This document shows positions 1 through 5,464 of a stretch of DNA of 8,682 bases, piece by piece; position 1 is the stretch's first letter; every line of letters begins with the position of its first letter. The DNA is from an uncultured Oscillibacter sp. GTDB taxonomy: Bacteria > Bacillota > Clostridia > Oscillospirales > Oscillospiraceae. The stretch is from NCBI GenBank assembly GCA_910589315.1, contig CAJUTB010000056.1, forward strand, positions 1 to 8,682, given 5' to 3'. The position numbers and the translations under genes were made by a program. The notes beneath the pieces are model-generated. The model saw only the letters and a list, made by a program, of their open reading frames with translations. It ran no database searches and was not told where the DNA came from.

Positions 1-25
1 CCCCCCCCCCCCCCCCCCCCCCCCC
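1..25. other. Homopolymer C run at the left edge, probable assembly artefact
   Basis: There are twenty-five consecutive C's before the first mixed sequence. Poly-G reads are a known artefact of two-colour Illumina chemistry and appear as poly-C on the opposite strand. A contig end is also expected here, because assemblers break at the TR/VR near-repeats of a DGR, and the TR lies about 100 bases away. I infer that this is not biological sequence. A real C tract cannot be excluded from the sequence alone. Confidence 0.6.
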
Positions 26-46
26 ACAAAAGAAATCAGCAAGCAC

Positions 47-80
47 GCCGCTCCCGGTAGAAGGGGGCGGCGAAAATTTT
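47..80 (+). terminator. Hairpin upstream of the DGR template repeat (weak terminator-like or RNA structure)
   Basis: GCCGCTCCC (47-55) pairs with GGGGGCGGC (63-71) over nine positions, with one U-G pair and a 7-base loop. It is followed by GAAAATTTT (72-80). A reading frame ending ...KRNQQARRSR-stop at 58-60 enters from the left and could be the tail of an upstream gene such as an Avd-type accessory protein, but too little is present to tell. The hairpin could terminate that gene or be a folded element of the TR-containing RNA. The T run is short and does not directly abut the stem, so the terminator reading is weak. Confidence 0.3.
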
Positions 81-117
81 GGGGTCATCCGCGCAGCAGA
101 CGATGGTCTTGGCATCC

Positions 118-131
118 CCGGGACGTCCCGG
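118..131. repeat. 14-bp perfect palindrome at the left edge of the TR
   Basis: CCGGGACGTCCCGG is its own reverse complement and ends exactly where the Asn-rich TR segment begins. It could mark a structural boundary in the TR RNA or a protein-binding site, or it could be chance in GC-rich DNA. No function is assigned. Confidence 0.5.
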
Positions 132-274
132 ATAACTGGAACTTCAACGCGTCGAACCCGTGCCTGCACGTCGGCGGGAATTACGGCCAGAACCGGAATC
201 ACGGGCTGTTCTACGTGAACTACAACACGGCGTCGAACGCGAACACGAACATCGGCTGCCGCATCCTTGTATAG
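131..274 (+). other. DGR template repeat (TR), or less likely the variable repeat at the end of its target gene
   Basis: Read from 131 to the TAG at 272-274, this segment gives 47 codons, 12 of them Asn (ten AAC, two AAT). It ends SNANTNIGCRILV-stop. Adenine-rich AAC codons are the mutable positions of DGR templates, because the RT misincorporates at template adenines. The '...NxNIGxRxL' ending is typical of the C-type-lectin-fold variable regions of DGR targets. The last 20 or so bases are adenine-poor, as expected of the homing-initiation (IMH-like) end. The segment lies 171 bases upstream of a DGR-type reverse transcriptase, the normal TR-RT arrangement. The undiversified Asn pattern and the absence of another such repeat before the RT favour TR over VR. 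The same frame is open back to base 26, but that part is Arg-rich and not convincingly protein. The true left boundary cannot be fixed without the VR. Confidence 0.65.
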
Positions 275-445
275 CAGCATTTAGGCTACAACATTTTTTT
301 GATGGTAAGGGGGCCTCACCCTTTCCATAAGCGCGGACGACCGCACACCCCACGGTGAAGATTAGCCGATAGGACATGAGTTAGTACTCCCCGCGCAGCG
401 GGGCGAAGGAAAGCCCATGAGGCTACAAGGAGGACCAAACAGCGC
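275..445 (+). other. TR-RT spacer with several small hairpins
   Basis: This 171-base stretch has no convincing gene. It contains three possible hairpins. The first is TTGTA (267-271) with TACAA (287-291), extended by a GC pair after a bulge and followed two bases later by seven T's (294-300); it is a weak terminator-like element that begins inside the TR end. The second is AAGGG (307-311) with CCCTT (319-323). The third is CCCCGC (389-394) with GCGGGG (398-403), a perfect 6-bp stem with a 3-base loop, about 25 bases before the RT ribosome-binding site. In known DGRs the TR RNA extends past the TR toward the RT gene, so these may be part of the functional template RNA. That role is inference. 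The RT's AAGGAGG lies at 427-433. Confidence 0.4.
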
Positions 446-1555
446 ATGAAAAGAGTAAAGAACCTTTTCGAGCCGCTCATATCCGACAGCAACCTGGAGT
501 TAGCCATCCACGACGTCAATGCGTCGCACCGCTGGCTCCCAAAGCACAAGCCAAACAAGACGGTCGCCTGGGTGGAGGAGGACATCCCGGCCCGGGTGAA
601 GGACCTGCGGGAAATCATCATCGGCATCATCGACGGAACCGTCCAGCTCACCCCGCCGTTGAAAAAACGGCGGTACGACAGGAGCGCCGGGAAATGGCGG
701 GACATCAATGAGCCGCTTTTGTGGCCGGATCAGTACGTCCACCACGCCCTGGTGCAGGTTTTACAACCGGCCATGATGAAGGGCATGGACCGATACTGTT
801 GCGGCAGCATCCAAAAGCGGGGCATCCATTACGGCGTCAAGACGATCAAAAAGTGGATGAAGAACGACCGCAAGGGCACGAAATACTGCCTGCAGTTGGA
901 CATCCGCCATTTTTACGACAGCATCCAGCCGCGCTTCGTCGTGGACAGGATGAAAAGGCTGGTCAAAGACCGGCGCGTGTTGACGTTGGTGGAGCGGGTC
1001 ATCGAGCACGGCGTCCTGATCGGGATTTATTGCTCACAGTGGTTTGCAAATACCATTTTGCAGCCATTGGACCAAATGATCCACCAGGCAGGCTACAAGG
1101 TGAGCCATTACCTGCGGTACATGGACAATTTCACAATTTTCGGCCCGAACAAGCGCAAATTGCGCAAGCTCTTAGCGGCAATCCGGGAATGGCTGGCCGG
1201 GATCGGTTTGGAGGTCAAGGGAGACTGGCAGATATTCCCCACGGCATCCAGGCTCCCGTCGGCCCTGGGCTACCGTTTCGGCCGGGGGTACACCCTCCTC
1301 CGCAAGCGGAACCTGCTCCGTTTGAAGCGGGGGCTGGCGAAATACCGCAAGCGCAAGAGACAGGGGCGGCGCATTTCCCGCCGGCTGGCCGCCGGCCTGT
1401 TGTCCAGGCTCGGGCAGCTCCGGCATTGCAATCACGTCGGCGTTTATGAGCGCATGAACGTCGAGGGAGCCCAAAAGGAGCTCAAGGACGTGGTCAGAAA
1501 GTACACACGAAAGGAGTGCAGCACATGGAATACATCTTCGGGGCAAGCGGCCTGA
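446..1555 (+). CDS. DGR-type reverse transcriptase with a YMDN active-site motif
   Basis: This 369-residue RNA-directed DNA polymerase would copy the TR RNA into adenine-mutagenised cDNA that replaces the variable repeat of a target gene. Motif A is LDIRHFYDSI with the metal-binding Asp at 152. Motif B is LIGIYCSQWFAN (191-202), matching the (I/L/V)GxxxSQ signature that separates DGR RTs from the QGxxxSP of retron and group II intron enzymes. Motif C is YMDN (225-228) instead of the usual YxDD: the first Asp (227) is kept and the second is Asn. Downstream come GDWQIFP (259-265), a thumb-like region, and a very basic C-terminal tail from about 286. The length suits a compact DGR RT without extra domains. 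The ATG at 446 follows AAGGAGG with 12 bases between. The gene end overlaps the next gene by 31 bases. The TR lies just upstream; no avd gene is visible in the window. Confidence 0.92.
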   Translation: MKRVKNLFEPLISDSNLELAIHDVNASHRWLPKHKPNKTVAWVEEDIPARVKDLREIIIGIIDGTVQLTPPLKKRRYDRSAGKWRDINEPLLWPDQYVHHALVQVLQPAMMKGMDRYCCGSIQKRGIHYGVKTIKKWMKNDRKGTKYCLQLDIRHFYDSIQPRFVVDRMKRLVKDRRVLTLVERVIEHGVLIGIYCSQWFANTILQPLDQMIHQAGYKVSHYLRYMDNFTIFGPNKRKLRKLLAAIREWLAGIGLEVKGDWQIFPTASRLPSALGYRFGRGYTLLRKRNLLRLKRGLAKYRKRKRQGRRISRRLAAGLLSRLGQLRHCNHVGVYERMNVEGAQKELKDVVRKYTRKECSTWNTSSGQAA

Positions 1556-1818
1556 CAGAGAACGAAACCCTCAAAACGAAGGGGGCGGAGTACACCGACC
1601 TCACCGGCTGGCAGGAGGTCGTCCAGAGCTTCCCGGACAGCACCCGGACGGACCGCTTCCGGGTCGTCCGCAAGGTGGGCCAGGACACCGACGCGGAGGG
1701 GAATCATTACACCTGGTACGAAATCGACCACCACAACACCATGATCGACAAGTCCGCCCCCATTGCGGAGCGGGTGGGGGCCATTGAAACGGCCATCGAA
1801 AGGGGGCTTAGTCTGTAA
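1525..1818 (+). CDS. Conserved small phage protein of the tail/DGR region, unknown function
   Basis: This is a 97-residue soluble protein, beginning MEYIFGASGL, with no signal peptide, membrane segment or catalytic motif. It has a central 'DLTGW...FRVVRKVGQDTDAEGNHYTWYEID' region and a helical, acidic end. I recognise the general pattern (ETL.TKG.E..DLTG, RVV.K, D.EGN.Y.WY.ID) from small proteins coded beside tail genes in Clostridia phages, but no role is known to me. I chose the ATG at 1525 because AAGGAG (1511-1516) lies eight bases upstream. The in-frame GTG at 1516 would overlap that ribosome-binding site. The gene starts inside the RT end and its stop overlaps the next start (TAATG), so translation of the three genes is probably coupled. 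Confidence 0.75.
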   Translation: MEYIFGASGLTENETLKTKGAEYTDLTGWQEVVQSFPDSTRTDRFRVVRKVGQDTDAEGNHYTWYEIDHHNTMIDKSAPIAERVGAIETAIERGLSL

Positions 1819-2285
1819 TGGACGATAAGAAGCTGGCCGCGCTTTCCAGCGCGATTTTTGTGTCCCGTTGCACCCTCAACGGGGAGGCGGTGGACACCGA
1901 CGACAAGCGCATCCGGGCCTCCGGGCTTTACCAGGAGTGGAAAGAGGGGGCGCACCCCAAGGGGGAGATTTACAACGCGGACGGCCAGACGTGGGAGTGC
2001 TTCCAGGAGTACGACAACGCGACCTATCCCGACATCCGCCCCGGGCAGGCCGCCTGGTACACGTTTAACCGGCCCCTCCACGGCACCACGCCGGAGACGG
2101 CCCGGCCCTTCGTCCCCGTCCAGGGGGCTCACGATATGTACCACACCGGGGAGTACATGGTCTGGACGGACGGCACCATCCAGCGGTGCAAAGAGGACAC
2201 CAATTTCTCCCCGGAGGATTACCCGCAGGCGTGGGAGACGTGGGAGCCGGAGGAGGACGCCCAGGGAGGCACCGGCAATGAGTGA
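1818..2285 (+). CDS. Tail-associated protein with a chitin-binding-like (ChtBD3/CBM5_12-type) C-terminus
   Basis: This 155-residue protein is probably a tail-tip or adhesion accessory. Residues 1-42 are a polar, helical lead-in containing ASGLYQEW. Residues 45-80 (IYNADGQTWECFQEY...) and 106-142 (MYHTGEYMVWTDGTIQRCKED...PQAWETW) have the spacing of chitinase-type carbohydrate-binding modules: Tyr...Gly, a hydrophobic strand, Gly, a Cys/Tyr strand, then Pro and a final Trp. The visible anchors are Y108, G111, V115, G119, C124, P131 and W139. The C-terminus is acidic and Gly-rich. Phages of Firmicutes often carry such a protein right after their tail-fibre genes. Its place beside the DGR fits host-surface recognition, but sugar binding is inferred from the pattern only. 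The start overlaps the previous stop; the upstream GAAAGGGGG is an imperfect ribosome-binding site. Confidence 0.75.
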   Translation: MDDKKLAALSSAIFVSRCTLNGEAVDTDDKRIRASGLYQEWKEGAHPKGEIYNADGQTWECFQEYDNATYPDIRPGQAAWYTFNRPLHGTTPETARPFVPVQGAHDMYHTGEYMVWTDGTIQRCKEDTNFSPEDYPQAWETWEPEEDAQGGTGNE

Positions 2286-2448
2286 GACCGAGCTGATCGG
2301 AGAGCTCACCGACATTTGCATCCGACAGGCCGAAATCATCAAGGCCCAGGCATACGTCCTCGAACAGCTTGGGGCGCAGGTCAAAGAGGAGGAGGCCCTA
2401 AAGGAGCAGAACCGGCTCCGGGCAATCGCCGGAGAGTGGGAGGTATAA
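2278..2448 (+). CDS. Short helical phage protein, unknown function
   Basis: This is a 56-residue protein, MSETELIGELTDICIRQAEI... to ...AIAGEWEV-stop. It is probably one or two long helices with heptad-like hydrophobic spacing (L, I, I, A, I, L) and no membrane segment. The ATG at 2278 overlaps the end of the preceding gene by eight bases and has GGGAGG (2263-2268) nine bases upstream, so it is a typical coupled small phage gene. The same frame is open further left inside the previous gene, but that part is an Arg/Pro-rich shadow. Similar short 'ELTDICIRQAEIIKAQA'-type proteins are seen after tail-fibre genes in Clostridia phages. A small coiled-coil assembly or tail accessory is possible, but no function can be assigned. 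An intrinsic terminator follows immediately. Confidence 0.7.
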   Translation: MSETELIGELTDICIRQAEIIKAQAYVLEQLGAQVKEEEALKEQNRLRAIAGEWEV

Positions 2449-2453
2449 CGCGG

Positions 2454-2488
2454 AGCCGGGGCGCATTTCGCACCCCGGCTGTTATTTT
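2454..2488 (+). terminator. Intrinsic terminator ending the DGR/tail block
   Basis: AGCCGGGG (2454-2461) pairs perfectly with CCCCGGCT (2473-2480). The stem is extended inside by a GC/GC pair after one mismatch, and it is followed by GTTATTTT. The element starts six bases after the stop of the short helical gene and ends before the ribosome-binding site of the next gene. It should end or attenuate transcription between the DGR/tail genes and the lysis genes. The T run is interrupted by an A, so partial read-through is plausible. No clear promoter is seen before the next gene. Confidence 0.75.
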
Positions 2489-2506
2489 CAAAGCGGAGGT
2501 ATTCAC

Positions 2507-2800
2507 ATGGACAGCATCATCGTCGCCCTGATCACCGGGGGCCTGGCGCTGCTCGGCGTTATTTATACCAGCAACAAAAGCGCAAAGGCCATGAGCGACA
2601 GCATGGACGCGAAACTGGATAAGCAGCAGGCCGTCATGGAAACCAAACTCACGGCCTTGGAGGACAAGGTCAGCAAGCACAATAATTTGGTCGAGCGCAT
2701 GTACCACCTGGAGGAGCGCACCGAACTCCAGGAGGAAAAAATCAAGGTCGCCAACCACAGGATCAGCGACCTGGAGAAAGCGGCGGGGGGCGCTCAATGA
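2507..2800 (+). CDS. Membrane-anchored coiled-coil protein of the phage lysis module
   Basis: This 97-residue protein has one N-terminal membrane helix (about residues 4-20, IIVALITGGLALLGVIY). A long, highly charged coiled coil follows, from about 30 to 92, containing VSKHNNLVERMYHLEERTEL and EEKIKVANHRISDLEK. This architecture is common in Firmicutes phages just before the endolysin. It resembles XhlA-type lysis proteins in having one TM and a coiled coil, but XhlA normally has the TM at the C-terminus. It may be a holin partner or a membrane anchor for lysis; that role is inferred from position. GGAGG (2495-2499) lies seven bases before the ATG. The stop overlaps the next start (ATGA). Confidence 0.8.
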   Translation: MDSIIVALITGGLALLGVIYTSNKSAKAMSDSMDAKLDKQQAVMETKLTALEDKVSKHNNLVERMYHLEERTELQEEKIKVANHRISDLEKAAGGAQ

Positions 2801-3300
2801 AAACGGCGTTTTTCGTTGTGGCCGCCATGCTGGCCGGCGCGGCGTTTTCATGGCTCCGGGCCCGCAGGATCATCCAGAGGCAGCGCGCCACGATCCGGCG
2901 CCTCCGGGGAGGGAATCCCCCGGAGGCGCCGAAAAAAATGGAAACCAGCAAAAAGCTGGTGCTGACCACGGGCATTATTTTCGGGATTTCGGCCGCAGCG
3001 GGAGCCATGGCCGCCGTCGCCGGCATGGACATCACCTTTTTTGCGGCGGAAATTGCCATCGCCGGCGGCGTTTTCGGCTCGGCCATCGTGTCCTATGAGG
3101 TCAAGGCCAAAATGGAGAACGTGGTCAAGATCAAAATGGCAATCATCAAATTTCGCCTCGCCGTGGGGAATTACCTGACCCCGGAGCAAATGGCACAGGT
3201 GGAAATCGACATCCAGGCGTTGGAGGCATCCATCGACGGGAAGATCGACGACGCCGTGGCCCAGGCGGTCAACCAGGACCCGGAAATCCCGATTTATTAG
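2797..3300 (+). CDS. Holin candidate with three predicted membrane helices and a possible internal start
   Basis: This 167-residue protein has likely membrane helices at about 3-20, 53-76 and 81-100. A basic linker (21-48) separates the first from the other two, and the tail (105-167) is soluble and partly helical. The C-terminal two thirds (from METSKKLVLTTG, residue 48) resembles small two-TM proteins of Clostridia phage lysis regions; the first 47 residues look like an added unit. Met48 (ATG at 2938) has its own GGAGG (2922-2926), and that sequence is buried in a perfect 14-bp hairpin. A second, shorter product of 120 residues is therefore possible, as in dual-start holins. The long form starts at ATG 2797, overlapping the previous stop, with only a G-rich region upstream. 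Holin function is inferred from topology and its place directly before the endolysin. Confidence 0.7.
   Translation: MKTAFFVVAAMLAGAAFSWLRARRIIQRQRATIRRLRGGNPPEAPKKMETSKKLVLTTGIIFGISAAAGAMAAVAGMDITFFAAEIAIAGGVFGSAIVSYEVKAKMENVVKIKMAIIKFRLAVGNYLTPEQMAQVEIDIQALEASIDGKIDDAVAQAVNQDPEIPIY
2896..2931 (+). promoter_or_regulatory. 14-bp hairpin enclosing an internal ribosome-binding site
   Basis: CGGCGCCTCCGGGG (2896-2909) and CCCCGGAGGCGCCG (2918-2931) are perfect reverse complements around an 8-base loop. The right arm contains GGAGG (2922-2926), placed 11 bases before an in-frame ATG at 2938. The fold would hide this site in the mRNA. Ribosomes translating from 2797 would melt it, so the short product could be coupled to the long one. 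It is followed by A's, not T's, so it is not a + strand terminator. Confidence 0.55.
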
Positions 3301-3318
3301 CGTTAGGAGGGCTCACAC

Positions 3319-4767
3319 ATGACAGAGCAACAGCTTCGGCAGAAAGTCGCCGACAAGATGACCTCATGGGTCGGCGCCACCAAAGGGAGCGCCAAACACG
3401 CGGAAATTTTGAAGATTTACAACGACCACCGGCCGCTGGCCCGCGGGTACAAGATGAAGGTCAACGACGCCTACTGCGCCGCCACCGTGTCCGCGGCGTG
3501 GATCGCGTGCGGCCTCGCCCCGTACACCGGGACCGAATGCGGCGTTGAGAAATTCGCCCGGATCGCCCAGGACAAGGGCATCTGGGTCGAGAACGACGCC
3601 CACGTGCCCAAGCTGGGCGACGCCGTCGTGTACGACTGGCAGGACACCGGCGTCGGCGATTGCACCGGGGCCGGGGATCACATCGGCATCGTGACCAAAC
3701 CCGGCGCCACGTCCTTCGTCGTCACCGAGGGCAACATGACCGGCGGCAAGACCGGCACCCGCACCCTGCAGGTCAACGGCCGGTATATCCGGGGCTTCAT
3801 CACCCCGGACTACGCGGCCATCGCCAAGGCGCTGGGCGGCGCATCCATCCCCACGGACACCGACCCCGACACCACCGGCAAGAGCATTGAGGAGATCGCC
3901 CGGGAGGTCATCGCCGGGAAATGGGGCTCCGGGACGGACCGCAGGAACCGCCTGCAGGCCGCCGGGTACGCATACACCACCGTCCAGGCCAAGGTCAACG
4001 AAATCCTGGGCAAGGGCACCGCGCAGGCCGGGACGGCCTACACCGTCGGCAAGAACAACGAAGAAACCCTTTTTAATTTCTGCCGGGAGGTGCTCGGGCT
4101 GAATATCGCCGGCGCGGTCGGCGTCATCACCAACGTCGCAAAGGAGAGCAACTTCCAGACCGGGGCCCTGGGCGACGGCGGCACCAGCTTCGGCATTTGT
4201 CAGTGGCACGCCGGCCGGTACACCAACCTCAAAACGTGGTGCAGCAGCAACGGCAAGGATCACACGGCCCTCGACGGCCAAATGTGGTATATGAAGTATG
4301 AGCTGGAACACAGTTACAGCGCCGTCCTTCAGTACATCCGCAGCGTCCCCAACACGGCCGCCGGCGCCCATGACGCCGCGGCCCGCTGGTGCATGAAGTA
4401 CGAAATCCCGGCCAACACCGCGGCCACGGCGGAGGCCCGCGGAGCCCTCGCCCGCGACACATACTGGCCCAAATACAGCGGGACCGGCGCGGCCGCAGCG
4501 AAGCCCACCACCCCCGCCTCCACGAAGGCCGTCTCCGCGGAGAAATTCGACCGCAGCCTCGCCGGCACGTACATCGTCACCCCCAACATCGGCGCAAACA
4601 TCCGCCTCGGGCCCAGCACCGCCCACGGGATCATCAAGGCCGTCTCCAAGGGCACAAAGGTCAGCAATTACGGCTATTATTCCATCCGGGGCGGCGTCAA
4701 GTGGTATTACATCCGCCTCGGGGCCACCGTGGGCTTCATTTCGTCCACGTGTCTGAAGAAAATTTAA
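3319..4767 (+). CDS. Modular phage endolysin: CHAP amidase/peptidase, CW_7, tail-lysozyme and SH3 domains
   Basis: This 482-residue peptidoglycan hydrolase probably releases phage at the end of infection. Residues ~20-165 form a CHAP-like cysteine amidohydrolase/peptidase: the nucleophile is Cys53 in NDAYCAATVS, His121 lies in AGDHIGIV, and a likely third polar residue is Glu137 or Asn139. Residues ~188-230 (SIEEIAREVIAGKWGSGTDR to VQAKVNEIL) are a single CW_7 (Cpl-7-type) repeat, which binds muropeptide. Residues ~245-386 match the phage tail-lysozyme fold, with likely catalytic Glu276 in NVAKESNFQTGA and FGICQWH at 291-297. A Pro/Ala/Thr linker leads to an SH3-like domain (~415-480) with NIRLGPSTAHGII and WYYIRLGATVGFI. 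There is no signal peptide, so export would need a holin. AGGAGG (3305-3310) lies eight bases before the ATG. Two catalytic domains on either side of a binding repeat suggest cuts in both the peptide and sugar parts of the wall. A tail-associated role is less likely given its place between holin-like genes. Confidence 0.9.
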   Translation: MTEQQLRQKVADKMTSWVGATKGSAKHAEILKIYNDHRPLARGYKMKVNDAYCAATVSAAWIACGLAPYTGTECGVEKFARIAQDKGIWVENDAHVPKLGDAVVYDWQDTGVGDCTGAGDHIGIVTKPGATSFVVTEGNMTGGKTGTRTLQVNGRYIRGFITPDYAAIAKALGGASIPTDTDPDTTGKSIEEIAREVIAGKWGSGTDRRNRLQAAGYAYTTVQAKVNEILGKGTAQAGTAYTVGKNNEETLFNFCREVLGLNIAGAVGVITNVAKESNFQTGALGDGGTSFGICQWHAGRYTNLKTWCSSNGKDHTALDGQMWYMKYELEHSYSAVLQYIRSVPNTAAGAHDAAARWCMKYEIPANTAATAEARGALARDTYWPKYSGTGAAAAKPTTPASTKAVSAEKFDRSLAGTYIVTPNIGANIRLGPSTAHGIIKAVSKGTKVSNYGYYSIRGGVKWYYIRLGATVGFISSTCLKKI

Positions 4768-4779
4768 GGAGGTCACACC

Positions 4780-5427
4780 ATGAACATCATCCAGAACATT
4801 CAAAGCATCATCGCCGTCGCCGCCCTGATCCTGTTGAACATCGCAGCCATCGCCAAGGGCGTCAAGACCATCGTGAAGCGCATCCAGGACGTCAAGGACG
4901 CCACGGCGGAGGAGAAGAAGGCCGCCAAGTCCGCCATCATCGAGAACCTGCAGCAGCTCATCCTCGGGTGGGTCACGGACGCGGAGCACGACCTCGGCGG
5001 GGGCACCGGCAAGTTAAAGGCGTCGAAGGTCGCCGCCCTGATTTACCAATATATCCCGGACGACCTCAAGCCCCTTTTCACCCCGCAGGAAATCCAGGAC
5101 ATGATCGACACCGTCTTGGAGGACGCCAAGAAATACTGGGAGAAGAACGAAAAGGCCCGGGAATACATTGAGAGCGGCGCCCAGGTCGCGCTCACGGCGG
5201 AGATCGGCTCGGTCAACGTGGCGGACGGCTTCCCCGTGGAGGAGGTCGCCAAGGCGGTCGGCGCGGGTGTAAGCGCAGCCATTAAAACCGCCGTAGAGGC
5301 GGCCCAGGACGCGCCTGCGGCCGTGGTGGTCCAGGAGCCCGCCGACGGCGGAAACCCCGCCACAGCGGCCCCGCAGGAGCCCCCTGCGGCCAATAGCGGC
5401 GCCCCCGTGGAGGGCACCGAAAATTAA
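4780..5427 (+). CDS. Phage holin-like protein (LLH-type)
   Basis: This 215-residue protein has one N-terminal membrane helix (about residues 8-26, SIIAVAALILLNIAAIAKGV). A charged helical region follows, containing 'WVTDAEHDLGGGTGKLKASKVAALIYQYIPDDLKPLFTPQEIQDMID' (split as 64-84 and 85-109), which matches the pattern of LLH-family holins and related Firmicutes phage proteins (acidic helix, GTGKLK, then a 'Y..IP...F..EI..MID' helix). The last ~45 residues (about 171-215) are a low-complexity Ala/Pro/Gly tail, longer than usual for the family. AAGGAGG (4766-4772) overlaps the endolysin stop and lies seven bases before the ATG. The tight link to the endolysin supports a lysis role, perhaps as holin or antiholin beside the earlier three-TM protein. 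It is the last gene before the strong P1 promoter. Confidence 0.75.
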   Translation: MNIIQNIQSIIAVAALILLNIAAIAKGVKTIVKRIQDVKDATAEEKKAAKSAIIENLQQLILGWVTDAEHDLGGGTGKLKASKVAALIYQYIPDDLKPLFTPQEIQDMIDTVLEDAKKYWEKNEKAREYIESGAQVALTAEIGSVNVADGFPVEEVAKAVGAGVSAAIKTAVEAAQDAPAAVVVQEPADGGNPATAAPQEPPAANSGAPVEGTEN

Positions 5428-5430
5428 CGC

Positions 5431-5459
5431 TTGACTATTCCCCGGCCGTAAAGTATACT
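5431..5459 (+). promoter_or_regulatory. Strong sigma-A-type promoter P1
   Basis: TTGACT (5431-5436), a 17-base spacer and TATACT (5454-5459) are close to the bacterial housekeeping consensus. The -35 box starts three bases after the stop of the holin-like gene. Transcription should begin near 5465-5467 and enter a structured stretch without a start codon, so the promoter seems dedicated to a short RNA. No operator-like palindrome covers it, unlike P2. Confidence 0.8.
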
Positions 5460-5464
5460 GGCGC

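Noticed and set aside
26..274. A longer coding frame running from the left edge into the Asn-rich segment, as the end of a target protein
   Set aside because: The part before base 131 is Arg-rich and unlike a C-type-lectin domain. No other template repeat lies before the RT, so the TR reading is simpler. It stays open as the alternative.
721..1449. A 242-residue reading frame inside the RT gene
   Set aside because: It is rich in Arg, Pro, Gly and Ala as expected for a GC-rich shadow frame, and the RT frame has clear family motifs.
2931..2940. Programmed frameshift at the seven A's before the internal ATG
   Set aside because: The zero frame reads CCG AAA AAA ATG, which is not a good -1 slippery heptamer. 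The strong hairpin lies upstream instead of downstream, and the frame is open on both sides without a shift.
3364..4989. A 541-residue minus-strand reading frame opposite the endolysin
   Set aside because: It is long only because of GC-rich codon bias. It is made of Gly/Ala/Val/Asp repeats with no ribosome-binding site or family motif.
4389..5171. A 260-residue frame across the endolysin end and the holin-like gene
   Set aside because: It has extreme His/Arg/Pro content and crosses two well-supported genes; it is a shadow frame.
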